This document shows positions 31,801 through 41,706 of a stretch of DNA of 64,000 nucleotides, piece after piece. The first letter of the stretch is position 1. The number at the start of each line of letters is the position of its first letter. The stretch lies in assembly GCA_037355855.1 (NCBI GenBank), contig CM074758.1, positions 6,111,001 through 6,175,000 on the forward strand, given 5' to 3'. The notes below the pieces were generated by a model. It saw nothing but the letters and a program-made list of their open reading frames with translations, searched no databases and was not told the origin of the DNA. The DNA comes from Pseudo-nitzschia pungens. Its lineage: Eukaryota; Bacillariophyta; Bacillariophyceae; Bacillariales; Bacillariaceae. A program made the translations under genes and the position numbers.

Positions 31801-34708
31801 TGGCAGGTTCAATAGCACCACCAGTGGCAATAATCCCACCAGCCCACCGGTCAAGAGCTTCCTGAAAGTCAACAGCTAATTCCTCACCAGATGTGGAGGA
31901 ATCAGAGCCAGCACAAAACAAATCTGTGTCATCCACAAAGGCAAAACCCACAAGAGAAACCAGTTGCAGTGACAATGAAGTGATAAGATGGACACCATGC
32001 CCAGCCTGTTGCATCATTCGGAAGACAATTGTTGACACCAAAGCCCAAAGAGTTGGACCAATACCATTGCCTTGGCCACAACCACTGAGAGGAACAGGTT
32101 CATCACCATACACAGGACCTGACCGACCAAAACCAGTTTTGATGTGGTGCTTGGCAAGTTGCAGAGTAGACAGAAGAACTTCACACACATGGGCAGGAAC
32201 CCCAAAGCTCTGGAGAGTGAGACCTGCAATAGGATGAGAGATCCTATCATAGCAGCCCTTGGCATCATTCATAGCAACAGCACCAGATCTGCGCTTCTGC
32301 CTCAACACATCACAGATGAGCTTCTTGTTCAGGCAGGTGTTGATGGCCTTGTGGTGTTTCCTGCTTCCATGTTGATCAACAGCCACGGCATTGGCACGTT
32401 CAGCATGGGCAAGAATTCGTCTGCCAATCATCTTGTTGTTGATTTGGAACTCAGGAGACATCAGCTGAATAAGCCTCATCTTATCCACTCTATATTCACC
32501 AGGTTTCTTGAAGATCTCAACATCAGTGATGACCTGCCAAGCAGAAGGAGAGAAGCCAACAATCAATGGGACGGATCTCAGGAGAGTGTCAAACTTGTTC
32601 AACTGTGGATCAAGGGCAAAAGCCTTGTGGTGTGCAAAACTCAAACAAGAAGGTTCACTTGCTGTGCGTTCCCTCTGACGTTTCCAGGCAGCAGCATTGT
32701 CAGCTGGACACACTGAATAGTCAAAGGGGGGCAAACTCAGTATAGAGTCAGGGACTTTGAGACAGGCAAGAAATTCAGAAAGGTATTTGTCAGTGGCAGG
32801 AGGAGGGATGTATGTGCCATCAAGGACTTGGGGAGCAGCATGGGCAGTGCCTAGGTAGCCAAAGTCTTGAATGAAGGAGGGAGTCATGGAAGGAGTGCCA
32901 AGACACTGCTGTTGACGCCGGACATTGGATTCAGCCATAGCTGGTACCATAGTAGACTGGGACTCCAAGACCTGTTCAACACCATCATGGCCAACTGCAA
33001 TAGCGCGCAAGACTGCTGACTTGTTGACACGTCCCCGAATAGACCGAGCAGCGAGACCAAGCTCTCGTTGAAGACGTTCCCGACGCATCCTGGCACGAAT
33101 CTGAGAAGCATGCTGGTTGTGAGGCTTGCCTTCAGCAAGAAGTGCATCCACCAGGCCTTGATTGAAGGAGTCTCTCCATGAGGGGGCCAATTTCTTCACT
33201 GCCCGGTATTGCTTGTAAGCTTGTTTCAGATGGAGGAGAGCACTGGAAAGGTCACTGTGTTCTCCTTTGTAGAGAGAAAGCTTGCAGGCCAACCTTTTCA
33301 AAACAGTATGACTGGTGGACACACCCTGTCTCAACTTAACAACACGCCGCCAAAAGTCAATGGTATCACGATAGACTTGCAGCTTAGGTGACCATGGAAC
33401 CAAACCAGCTCTAGTGTGGCAGAGGTTTTGTTCAACAGAGAGCCTGAGAGAGGTAGAGGTTTCATGGAGTACTTCATATGTGGTGATGAGATCAGTTCGC
33501 ACAGAAATATCCCCAGACTGAAACTGAGCCAGTAGGTGCTCCAGCTTAGCTTGGAGAGAAAACACTCCAGCCTTGAGAAAGCAGTGCCTCACTCGCTTGA
33601 AATACCGTTGGCGCAGATGAGGATGGGAGGACTGGAGTTTGGAAAGAGAGAATCTCACAGGAGGTGGCAAATATTTGCCCATGATGCTGCCATTACAAAC
33701 CTCAATCCAGAGCATGCGATGGTCAGATTCCATACCATGGGCACCTCCAAAGGGACAATACCCAGCCCTGAGAACATCAACATTCTCAGAGACCCAAATG
33801 GCATCAATTGGTGTTCTGGTAGTGTTTCGGTTGTGAGTGGCAGGAGGAGAAGACGTACTATGAAGGGTAAGAATGGCATCTCTGAAACCAAGAGCCTTGA
33901 GCTCAAAAGACAAGCCATCAGTCCTGACATCAGCATTCTGGTCAATCCCAACAATGACTTGATCACCTGCACCCAGGCAGACCTGAAGGGCAGCAGTCAA
34001 ATCCCTGTGAAAGAGAATGCATGGATTGGGACTGAAAAGATTTTCAGCGGCCTGAAAGTATCGGTACTGTTGATTCCAGACTGAGCCAAGATCCCTATCA
34101 TTTTCAACCGGGCAGTAGGCAGAAAACATGGTGACATTGTAGCCATCCCTGCCCTGAAACTTGACAAAGGACCATCTACCAAGACCAGATGGATCAGCTC
34201 CATGTGCAACCTTGTGTGAGCTGAACAGCTGGTCAATGGAAAAACCTGTACCGCCAGGCTGAAGCCAAGAGCAGGCAGAAGCTTCATGCTTGTTGTTAGC
34301 AAGATAAGAAAAACTTGAGGGACTGACATTCTTCATGCGCCGATTGAAAAGATCACAGGGCAGGAGTTTGGATTCATTCAAACAATGTTCAGCAAAAAGA
34401 GCCACACTGGCATTGCTCTTGACAAATTGACGGGCGTTGTGCTTGGACATGGACATAAAGGCAGCTCTGCGCTGTGGTCCAATGTTTTGGAATGTGATGA
34501 TGGTGGAGTTAGAGGATGGAGCTTGAGGGAAGGAATGACCAAAAGTGTCAGAATCCTTAGCAGCAAGAGATTCTCCATGAAGAGTTAATTGGACAAAATG
34601 AGGGACAGGGGAAGAGTCGGAGGGGGAAAAGGGAGAAACAGGAGAAGCATTGATGGGATTTGGATTGGAAGGCATCCCATCACACCTCATATCAGAAGAG
34701 CTAACCAT
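28868..34708 (-). CDS. LINE 1 ORF2: endonuclease, reverse transcriptase, RNase H, CCHC finger
   Basis: 1946 residues from the ATG that overlaps the ORF1 stop (ATGGTTAG). In order: APE-type endonuclease (~residues 70-340; catalytic-site segments AEHCLNE, GIDQNAD, SDHRML), a long linker, reverse transcriptase (~residues 750-1050) with NDAKGCYDRI, GCGQGNGIGPTLWAL and FVDDTDL, RNase H (~1450-1600; CDGSFDP, YRSELAG, ALDG, and a late Asp in DSMAKAF) and a C-terminal zinc finger CPLC-X7-H-X4-C near residue 1713. It nicks the target and copies LINE RNA there. RNase H is found in only some LINE clades; the clade was not determined. There is no stop, so it may be active. Product nearly identical to that of LINE 2. 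Confidence 0.95.
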   Translation of the reverse strand: MVSSSDMRCDGMPSNPNPINASPVSPFSPSDSSPVPHFVQLTLHGESLAAKDSDTFGHSFPQAPSSNSTIITFQNIGPQRRAAFMSMSKHNARQFVKSNASVALFAEHCLNESKLLPCDLFNRRMKNVSPSSFSYLANNKHEASACSWLQPGGTGFSIDQLFSSHKVAHGADPSGLGRWSFVKFQGRDGYNVTMFSAYCPVENDRDLGSVWNQQYRYFQAAENLFSPNPCILFHRDLTAALQVCLGAGDQVIVGIDQNADVRTDGLSFELKALGFRDAILTLHSTSSPPATHNRNTTRTPIDAIWVSENVDVLRAGYCPFGGAHGMESDHRMLWIEVCNGSIMGKYLPPPVRFSLSKLQSSHPHLRQRYFKRVRHCFLKAGVFSLQAKLEHLLAQFQSGDISVRTDLITTYEVLHETSTSLRLSVEQNLCHTRAGLVPWSPKLQVYRDTIDFWRRVVKLRQGVSTSHTVLKRLACKLSLYKGEHSDLSSALLHLKQAYKQYRAVKKLAPSWRDSFNQGLVDALLAEGKPHNQHASQIRARMRRERLQRELGLAARSIRGRVNKSAVLRAIAVGHDGVEQVLESQSTMVPAMAESNVRRQQQCLGTPSMTPSFIQDFGYLGTAHAAPQVLDGTYIPPPATDKYLSEFLACLKVPDSILSLPPFDYSVCPADNAAAWKRQRERTASEPSCLSFAHHKAFALDPQLNKFDTLLRSVPLIVGFSPSAWQVITDVEIFKKPGEYRVDKMRLIQLMSPEFQINNKMIGRRILAHAERANAVAVDQHGSRKHHKAINTCLNKKLICDVLRQKRRSGAVAMNDAKGCYDRISHPIAGLTLQSFGVPAHVCEVLLSTLQLAKHHIKTGFGRSGPVYGDEPVPLSGCGQGNGIGPTLWALVSTIVFRMMQQAGHGVHLITSLSLQLVSLVGFAFVDDTDLFCAGSDSSTSGEELAVDFQEALDRWAGGIIATGGAIEPAKSFCYLIDFKWNGSGWDYRSIADMPGDFSVADKNGNRATLDRFEVDHADKTLGVFISMDGNEEAQIAHMKSQSQSFGSQLKASKCEKRASLYTFKYSFMKSVEYPMPVTQLDEATWTKIIHPALVPVLNKAGMSRTFPRHVFYGPSLYQGFGFIHPYLLQEFSHIATLFQESVRSSQTGRILRLTAESLRLELGIPLHLGVTPYHPFASYVTPCWYKHVWKFFSVHPVSLFEDFPDLPLLRSNDCYLMQAFVNSGFRGADLSLLNHMRMSLKAISLADICTPDGKRLSPMAFQLTSSNHLRDHLDWPRCPPSWPPAAKRLWTKALQTCFLPPCPPPAARALAPSFHLGHWLFPQTASLWPWFLSPSTNRIFFKTSTGWIVSTSQGRGRYRVTSELISYKPACADVLVCPVICGQVVRVVGSSAFVSEPPDMDPLEYNPFDSLPASPADAFDSLCASPRVLLHKYSLPQAGCQTLVDAIQNGTASAVCDGSFDPDLLRGTSAFILSPNTSTKTASLFLTGCNFVSGSPEDQSSYRSELAGIIGVLTCCTALVNLFDIASGSITIALDGATALKQAQGSWPLVISQKSFDYVYVIRNMISALPISVHFQWVQGHQAGIFLDWWALRNHQVDSMAKAFLSVHRASAHHSPRLVFEPWAFSLNGCKCSRFDQNALHVAISGPPLLKYWQTHHDIPIPQPVLSSIHWCAHLSAFKRLPPGMQRWFVKFASGCIGVGNQLLHYQYQDHSRCPLCDADNEKVSHVLSCKDTGAVQHSVSAFKGPLQKRLEVEQTDPSLVVAIVDLLTRVRNGQTIYPSSYSLAIASAVRAQRTIGWHNWLLGRWSPRWYQIQADYYSHIGSKRSPKRWAPAIIHQFFLTSWDLWTYRNERLHGPGGTLDAEQHQSLDASITSELAIGAAGALPQSHSLLQTPFHVLQGYTLTAKRQWLATIHLARKQYAAPVPPVQPYQQEAALLRAWLTGPQG

Positions 34709-37700
34709 GATCAGAAGGAAACCGAGTCTGTCGCACGGAAGAAAGAGTTGCCGGAGCTGATTTGGTGGAGACATTGGCATGGCTCAAATCACTGACACTA
34801 GCATCATGACTGGAAGAGAATGCAATGGCAGCAACTCCAAGCCTCAATGCAGAGGCTGCATCTTCCCCACCACCGGCAGCAGGAACTGCAGTTGAGGACT
34901 CAGGAGAGGCCACAGGGAGGTCACCTGCCATGGCATCATGGGGAGGGTCAGGAACTTCAGGGGGAACATCAGGAGAGATACCAGGGGAGGCATCAGTCTT
35001 GGCCACATGGGTAGGATCACCGCCAGGAGGAACAGCACCTGCAGGCGCTGAGGCCTGGACATCAGTGAGATTGGAAGTGCCGGTCGCTAAAGTATCCATG
35101 GATTGAGAATCATCAAAGCCTCCACCACCACTGTCAGCACGGGCTTGGAGGTTAAAGTGCAAATCCAGATCAAAAGTGAGATCAGGAGCAAGGTCAACTG
35201 ACAAGTCATCATCAACAAGTTCCCAATCTCGTGCATCCCCATCACCAAAAAATGGAAGAGAGTTATCCTGCATTGGATCTGCAGCAGGTGCAGTTTCCAC
35301 AACACAATTGACAGCAGCATCCCAATGGTAAGCTTCCATTTCAGTCAAGCACTCAGAAGAGAACCATTGTCTAACACAAGAACCATACTGAGCTTCCAGA
35401 AAAATAGGCAGGAAAGACAACATGGCCGTTGCTTCAGCCTTGGTAGTGATGTTGTACAAAGCAAGGATCTCGCCTCGGTATGAACTGGTATCAACAGAAA
35501 GAAAAAGAGGCCATGACCAATTGTCACGGGTTCTGATACCCAGAAGCACACTGCGCAGTGTCTTCAGACCCAGCCCTTGGCCCAAGTCAACTGGAAGATC
35601 AAGATCAACTACCCCCAGAACAGGAGCAGTTTCATGGCTCTCAATAAATTTGGCTTGGCGGTGCTTAGCCTGGCGAACAGTCTTGAGCTTGGAAGGGGGA
35701 AGAGGTCTGTCAGAAGGATTGGTAGCTGTCTCAATAAACTTGTAGAATTTACCATCAGGTAAAGAGGCAATGTCTGAGGGTTTGCAACGGTTGAACTGGG
35801 CTTTGAGGAGCTTAACAGTTTGGGCGCGCTTTGTTGCATCACATAAAACATGAGCAGCCAGAACCGGATTGGGATCAGGAGTTCTGGAGTTGTCAAGGCT
35901 GATATGCTTCCTGATAACAGCAATAGGACATGCCTGAAACCTGGGATGAGTCTGAAGCAAGTCGTTGTAGTGGTCAAGATCAAAACTCTGCATGTAAGAT
36001 CCAAGGAGAAAGCCACATGTGACAATAACAGGGGCCTGTATGTGGTCATATTTCAGGTCCATATCACGGTCTCTGAGCCTCTGGAGCAATTGTGCGGAAA
36101 AGAGTTTCTCCAGGGAAGCACTGTGTCCCACAAAGAAGCGTAGATGAGGAGCAGTTCTACTGCGAAGCCAGAGCTGAGCAACATACAATTCCAAGGTCTT
36201 CCTGTCAGGAAGTGTCGTCCAAAACTTGGTAACAGGCTTGGCCTTGGGGTTGAGCCTGGCTCTGGAGGGAAAAACATACAACACCAGGCGCTTGTCAACA
36301 GTCCATAGAAGATCCAAAGCTTCCTTGAGAGACTTGAGCAGCTCATCATATAGTTCCCCAGGGCGTTGTGACATCAACCTTGGAAGGGACAGAGTGACAT
36401 AAGAACTATGAGAACACTTGGTGCCAGCAGTGACATCCACTGGAGCTCTAGAATCACTGGAGCAAACCCCTCGGCGTTGGAGGAAATGCCCAGCAGAGGA
36501 GGACAAGACAGTAGCATCCCCACCACCAGGAAGAAAGGACACTGATTTGGAAGTGGAAGATTTGGAAGTGGAAGCATCATCAGCCACTGGTGGCGCAGGT
36601 GTAGGAGGGCGCTTCTTGAAATGCCAATGAGAACCAAGCGCCTGATTGGCTGCCCACCATACTTTGCCTTCAGTACTAGGCAAAAGGTTGCCTTCACAAT
36701 ACAGGTCATCAAAACACTCAGGAGACATCTTGACCAAACCAATAAGACATTGCTTCAGAGCCTGGCCAGGTGGTTGCTTGGTCCAGGCTGGGGCAGAGTC
36801 TTGAAAGCAAGCAGAGGCAATAGAAGCCAAGGAAGCTACAGAGGCATTGCGCCAGTCTGGATTGGCCGGAAAAACCTGAGCATAAACAGGAGGGATGGCA
36901 GTCCGGCAAATATCATGGATGGATTTTTTGTCTTTACCCTCCTTCTTGCTGAAAAAGTGTGTGGGGCTTGGACACCCAGCCCATAACCGGGTACCAGTTG
37001 GAGATTTTCGAAAGGCATGAATTGCAGATGGTATAGGAGACTTGCCAGAACAGGGACCCTTACCATAAAAACACCAGAAGAAGGAAGCGGAATGAGCCCT
37101 GTTGGCAGCAGCCAGAGCCTCCTGGCGTTGGGATTGGCGTGCTTGCTGCTGAGAGGGATCAGCTTTCTGGGCAGAGGAAAAGGCAAGAGTAGATTGCTTG
37201 AGGATGGATGAAGCAGGGACCTTGCCTGAGGTCCCAGAGCCCTTTGGTGTGTGTCTGGACGTCTGTTGGCCTGGCAGCTGGGAGCCTGCCTGGTTGGATC
37301 CTGGCTGCTGGGAGCCTGGGGGCCGGGGTCCTGACTGCTGGGATCCCTGCTGCTGGGAGCCCTGCTGCTGGGAGCCTGAGGTCTGGGAGCTTATCAGCTT
37401 GGGGTCTGACAGCAAAGCACCGGACGACTGAGAGCCTGACAGAGTACCTGACTGCGGAGGACCTGACTCCTGGGAGCCTAGCTGAGAAGCTGTTGACAGA
37501 GAAGAAGTTTGCAAGGAATCCCCTGGTGCAGAGTCCCCTGGTGCAGATTCCCCTGGTGCAGATTCAGTGCCAAGCATCTCAACATCAGAGAGCATACCTG
37601 CAGAAGAAGAAGTCTTCAAGGAATCCCCTGGAGCAGGTTCCGTGCCAAGCATATCAACATCAGAAAGCACACCTGCAGATGAGGACACAGAAGAAGATGA

Positions 37701-37952
37701 AGACATATCATCAACAGAAGACCCAGGCATAGAGGATGAAGAGGCTGATGAGGCAGAGGAAGAGGATGATCTGGTATCAAGAGTAGGAGAGGGAGTAGTA
37801 AGAGCAGAGGTGACACTGGAGTGTCTTGGAGGGGTCTTTTGCACAAATGGGCGCTTGTTAGACCGAGTCCCAGAGGCAGACCTAGCAGAAGAAGGAGTTG
37901 TGGAAGATCTTTTCTTCCGGGAAGCTGTTTGGGAGGTGGGCCGCGGAGGCAT
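34701..37952 (-). CDS. LINE 1 ORF1
   Basis: 1083 residues from MPPRPTSQTASRKKRSS. The frame is open upstream to 38672, but that part is only the translated VNTR, so this ATG, the first after the repeats, is chosen. The N-terminal ~60 residues are basic. Residues ~60-250 are low-complexity Ser/Gln/Gly/Pro-rich (repeats of SQQPGSQ type). The central part is globular (KDKKSIHDICRTAIPPVY, then LARLNPKAKPVTKFW-like segments), and the last ~200 residues are acidic and Pro/Ala/Ser-rich. No zinc knuckle or RRM was recognised. By position it should be the RNA-binding partner of ORF2p. Ends ...FPSDHG-TAG, overlapping the ORF2 start by 8 nt. Confidence 0.85.
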   Translation of the reverse strand: MPPRPTSQTASRKKRSSTTPSSARSASGTRSNKRPFVQKTPPRHSSVTSALTTPSPTLDTRSSSSSASSASSSSMPGSSVDDMSSSSSVSSSAGVLSDVDMLGTEPAPGDSLKTSSSAGMLSDVEMLGTESAPGESAPGDSAPGDSLQTSSLSTASQLGSQESGPPQSGTLSGSQSSGALLSDPKLISSQTSGSQQQGSQQQGSQQSGPRPPGSQQPGSNQAGSQLPGQQTSRHTPKGSGTSGKVPASSILKQSTLAFSSAQKADPSQQQARQSQRQEALAAANRAHSASFFWCFYGKGPCSGKSPIPSAIHAFRKSPTGTRLWAGCPSPTHFFSKKEGKDKKSIHDICRTAIPPVYAQVFPANPDWRNASVASLASIASACFQDSAPAWTKQPPGQALKQCLIGLVKMSPECFDDLYCEGNLLPSTEGKVWWAANQALGSHWHFKKRPPTPAPPVADDASTSKSSTSKSVSFLPGGGDATVLSSSAGHFLQRRGVCSSDSRAPVDVTAGTKCSHSSYVTLSLPRLMSQRPGELYDELLKSLKEALDLLWTVDKRLVLYVFPSRARLNPKAKPVTKFWTTLPDRKTLELYVAQLWLRSRTAPHLRFFVGHSASLEKLFSAQLLQRLRDRDMDLKYDHIQAPVIVTCGFLLGSYMQSFDLDHYNDLLQTHPRFQACPIAVIRKHISLDNSRTPDPNPVLAAHVLCDATKRAQTVKLLKAQFNRCKPSDIASLPDGKFYKFIETATNPSDRPLPPSKLKTVRQAKHRQAKFIESHETAPVLGVVDLDLPVDLGQGLGLKTLRSVLLGIRTRDNWSWPLFLSVDTSSYRGEILALYNITTKAEATAMLSFLPIFLEAQYGSCVRQWFSSECLTEMEAYHWDAAVNCVVETAPAADPMQDNSLPFFGDGDARDWELVDDDLSVDLAPDLTFDLDLHFNLQARADSGGGGFDDSQSMDTLATGTSNLTDVQASAPAGAVPPGGDPTHVAKTDASPGISPDVPPEVPDPPHDAMAGDLPVASPESSTAVPAAGGGEDAASALRLGVAAIAFSSSHDASVSDLSHANVSTKSAPATLSSVRQTRFPSDHG

Positions 37953-37974
37953 TGTACCAGAAGTGGAGCACTGA

Positions 37975-39870
37975 GGGCAGAGACACCAGCCGGTGTGGAC
38001 AAAGGCCGGGGCAGGAGAAGCACCGGTTGATGACAAAGGCCAGGGCAGGAGAAGCACCGGTTGAGAGCAAAGGCCGGGGCAGGAGAAGCACCGGTTGAGA
38101 GCAAAGCAACAACTGAAAAGCAGGCAATTGGGTGTTGGACCAACAGCAGACACGCCTCTTGGATGTGCAAGTGCCAGGTGAGGACAAAGGCCGGAGCAGG
38201 TGAAGCACCGGTTGAGGGCAAAGGCCGGGGCAGGAGAAGCACCGGTGGAGGGCAAATCAACAGCAGAAAACCTCCAGTGGAGTGCAGGAGCAACTACTGA
38301 ATGGCCGCGCTGGAAAGGAGAAGCACCAGTGGTGTACAAAGGCCGGGGCAGGAGAAGCACCGATTGAGGGCAAACAACAGCTGAAAAACAAACAATTGGG
38401 TGGTGGACCGACAGCAGACACGCCTCGTGGATGTGCAAGTGCCAGGTGAAGACTAAGGCCGGGGCAGGTGAATCACCGGTTGATGACAAAGTCCGGGGCA
38501 GGAGAAGCACCGGTTGAGGGCAAACAACAGCTGAACAGCAAGCAAGTGGGTGCTGGACCAACAGCAGACACGCTTCTTGGATGTGCAAGTGCCAGGTGAT
38601 GAAAAGGCCGGAGCAGGTGAAGCACCGGTTGAGGGCAAAGGCCAGGGCAGGAGAAGCACCGGTGGAGGGCAATCAACAGCAGAAAACCTCCAGTGGAGTG
38701 CAGGATCACCAACTGAAACGCCGCGCTTGAATGGAGAAGTACCCGGTGTTGACAAAGGCCGGGGCAGGAGAAGCACCGGTTGATGACAAAGGCCGGGAAG
38801 GAGAAGCACCGGGTGAGGGCAAAGGCCGGGGCAGGAGAAGCACAGGTTGAGAGCAAAGCAACAACTGAAAAGCAGGCAATTGGGTGTTGGACCAACAGCA
38901 GACACGCCTCTTGGATGTGCAAGTGCCAGGTGATGACAAAGGCCGGAGCAGGTGAAGCACCGGTTGAGGGCAAAGGCCGGGGCAGGAGAAGCACCGGTGG
39001 AAGGCAATCAACAGCAGAAAACCTCCAGTGGAGTGCAGGAGCACCAACTGAAACGCCGCGCTTGAATGGAGAAGTACCCGGTGTTGACAAAGGCCGGGGC
39101 AGGAGAAGCACCGGTTGAAGACAAAGGCCGGGGCAGGAGAAGCACCGGGTGAGGGCAAAGGCCGGGACAGGAGAAGCACCGGTTGAGAGCAAAGCAACAA
39201 CTGAAAAGCAAGCAATTGGGTGTTGGACCAACAGCAGACACGCCTCTTGGACGGGCAGGTGCCAGGTGATGACAAAGGCCGGAGCAGGTGAAGCACCGGT
39301 TAATGACAAAGGCCGGGGCAGGAGAAGCACCGGGTGAGGGCAAACAACAGCTGAAAAGCAAGCAATTGGGTGCTGTACCGACAGCAGACACGCCTCTTGG
39401 ATGTGCAAGTGCCAGGTGATGAAAAAGGCCGGGGCAGGAGAAGCACCGGTTGAGGGCAAAGGCCGGGGCAGGAGAAGCACCAATGGAGGGCAAATCAACA
39501 GCTGAAAAGCAACCTGTTGGGTGCTGGAGCAACAGCAGACACTGCTCTGGGATGTAAAAGTGCCAGGTGATGACAAAGACCGGGGCAGGAAAAGCACCGG
39601 TTGAGGGCAAAGCAACAGCTGAAAAGCAACCTGTTAGATGCTGGGGCAACAGAAGACACGCTGCTTGGAAAGAGTGTCGGGTGATGACAAAGGCCGGGGC
39701 AGGAGAGGCACCGGTTGAGAGCAAAAACCGGGGCAGGAGAAGCACCGGTTGAGGGCAATTCAACAGTAGGAAACCTCGAGTGGAGTGCAGAAGAAACAAC
39801 AGACAAGCCACCTTGGTGCAGAAATGCCTGATGATGACAAATGCCGGGGCAGTAGAAGCACCAGTTGAGT
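37975..39870 (-). repeat. VNTR in the 5' UTR of LINE 1
   Basis: About 1.9 kb of units built on AAGGCCGGGGCAGGAGAAG (plus strand) followed by CACCGGTTGAGGGCAAA, ~36-39 bp, mixed with longer composite units (CAGCAGACACGCCTCTTGG ... GTGCCAGGTGATGACAAAGG) about 300 bp apart. All minus-strand frames stay open for long stretches (CFSCPGLC-like, LLLPRPL-like repeats) because of the repeat; none is taken as a gene. Confidence 0.9.
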
Positions 39871-41270
39871 GATAGGTTATATGCTGGGGAACAGGGTACA
39901 GCAGCAACAACAGGTCCAACGTTGGTCTGGACAAGGAAAAACTCCAGGGGAACCAAAAGAAAGGACTGGAGCACTACCAGAAGAGTCACGTTCGAAACCC
40001 ACAGAGGTGCTCTGGAGTTACAGAATTTAGAAACTCCAGTAGACCACTGCAAATCGTGTAGAAACAAGACAACTGGCTTGTAACAAAGACCTGGGACCAG
40101 GGAAGTTGCTTGCGTGGAGGGGGCTTTAGTAGGAACACTTAGGGACCGGGGGAGATCAATGGCAGGGCACACTTAAAAGGCTCAGGAGGGAACTTGAAGT
40201 TCAAACTCGCAAGTACTTTTAAGTGGAAACAGTATCCAGGGGCAATTGGCTTGAAAACAGGGACCTTGAGCGAGACACTTAGGAACCAGGGAAGCAGTGG
40301 AAACAGTATCCGGGGGCAATTGGCTTGAAAACAGGGACCTTGAGCGAGACACTTAGGGACCAGGGAAGCTGCTTGCTTGAAAACAGGGGCTTTAGTAGAA
40401 ACACCTAGGGACCAGGGGGAGGCTTGTGTCTTGAAAACAGTGTCGAACTTGAAGTTCAAGTTGGGGTTGCTTAATAGCGAAAACACTTAGGGAACAGGGA
40501 ACTCGCGAACACTTAGGGACCAGGGAAATTGTAGTCTTGAAAACAAGGGGCTGTAGTAGCTGTAGTCTTGGACACAAGAGTGCAATAAGTAGGAGGTACT
40601 TAGGGATCGGTTGGTCTTGGCTTGAAAACAGGTGTAGTAGGGGGAGCCTTAAGCGAAAATACTTAGGGACTGGGGGGCTTGGCTAGGAAACAGGGTAGCT
40701 CTTAAGTGATAAACACTTAAGGAGTAGTGGGCAATTGGCTTGAAAACAGGGGGAACTGGAAGGTGATATGCTCGTGCGAGCTTGATAGTACTTGTAAAGA
40801 CTTAGGGATCAGCAAGTAGGAACCTTCTAGAAGGGGGGTGTATATGTGTTCAATCTTGAAGAATGTAGAACGTTAAGTAGGTTCGACCTTGAAGAATGTA
40901 GAACGTTAAGTGGGTATCACTTAAGGGGCTTGGAAGACTGTATAGCGTTAAATAAAAAGTATGGCTTGAAAACAGATCAAAAAACAAACCGAGCTCGGAG
41001 ACAAAGGAACTGAAGCAGAGCTGCTGTAGAATTAGTACTGCAATTGCTGTAGAAAATTATGTGTTGTTTTGCTTGTTGCTGTTGTTGCCGATCGACCGAC
41101 CGACAGGAAGCAAGCAACCACAGCAACCAAAGGGAGCAAGGAGCAGGCAAACAAACAGCAGAATCAGACAGGGGAGGTCTCTGTTGATAGGTGTAGTGCT
41201 TGGTTTTGTTGTAGGAGCTTTAGAAGTGAGTGAGATATCAAAGGGGAAAGTTGTGTAGAAATCTACGTGT
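39871..41270 (-). other. distal 5' UTR of LINE 1
   Basis: Non-coding. It contains ~75 bp repeats with CTTGAAAACAGGGACCTTGAG (40245-40430) and several small palindromes of the CTTAAGTGN...CACTTAA type, which also mark the NA-LINEs. The segment 40830-41270 aligns with the 5' part of NA-LINEs (TTCTACATTCTTC, TAATTTTCTACAGCA, ACGTAGATTTCTACACAAC on the minus strand). An internal promoter is expected here but not visible as a motif. Confidence 0.7.
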
Positions 41271-41574
41271 TAGCAGTCACGATTGAATAATTAACCGAAT
41301 CCCATATGGGAATCGAATATTATATATTCAGTCATGAAGACATTTCGGTATGTGTTCTAACTATTATGGTCGAGTCCCAGATTAGGATATATGCCTAATA
41401 GTGGGAACCGACAATGAATCAACATTTATGGCAGAGCATGCCAAAGTGTGGCTATGCTCGCGACCTCGAAATTTTATATGTTTCCATTCTCAATTCGCTT
41501 AACAATATCTCGTAAAGTATCTAAACATTCACAATTTACATACTACTCCGAAATTTCTACTCTAGACCGTAACA
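41271..41574 (+). repeat. 5' LTR of B2, remaining part, with LINE 1 TSD copy
   Basis: 41271-41291 is the second copy of the LINE 1 TSD; 41292-41574 completes the LTR, ending CTAGACCGTAACA. Together with 28533-28572 it gives 323 bp, equal to 46660-46982. Confidence 0.93.
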
Positions 41575-41586
41575 CAGTAATTACTG
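41575..41586 (+). promoter_or_regulatory. 12-bp perfect palindrome at primer-binding position (B2)
   Basis: CAGTAATTACTG immediately follows the 5' LTR, identical to B1. The bases beyond it differ between B1 and B2 (TCCGC against TTTGT after the shared T), so the palindrome is conserved better than its 3' surroundings. Confidence 0.7.
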
Positions 41587-41706
41587 TTTGTGCTTTACAG
41601 TAGAAACAGTAGAACTCAGTACTGAATTCAAAAACACTAAGAGCCTCAATAACAGAGGCACCTCTTATCTCCAACAAACCGATCGACGCAACCGATCGAC
41701 GCAACC

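Larger units (their letters stand above)
28573..41270 (-). mobile_element. LINE 1, full-length 12.7 kb non-LTR retrotransposon
   Basis: Minus strand, 21 bp TSD (28552-28572 and 41271-41291). It has a 3.3 kb 5' UTR with a long VNTR, ORF1 (37952-34701), ORF2 (34708-28868) and a 3' UTR of about 300 bp with two hairpins and an (ATT)n tail. Endonuclease, reverse transcriptase, RNase H and a C-terminal CCHC finger are all present without a stop. It is probably full length because its 5' start lines up with the 5' region of the NA-LINEs, though those begin about 50 bp further out. Confidence 0.92.

Noticed and set aside
38453..39934. Several frames of 180-380 codons rich in CFSCPGLC and LLLPRPL repeats
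   Set aside because: They are translations of the 5' UTR VNTR in all three minus-strand frames; repeat periodicity, not selection, keeps them open.
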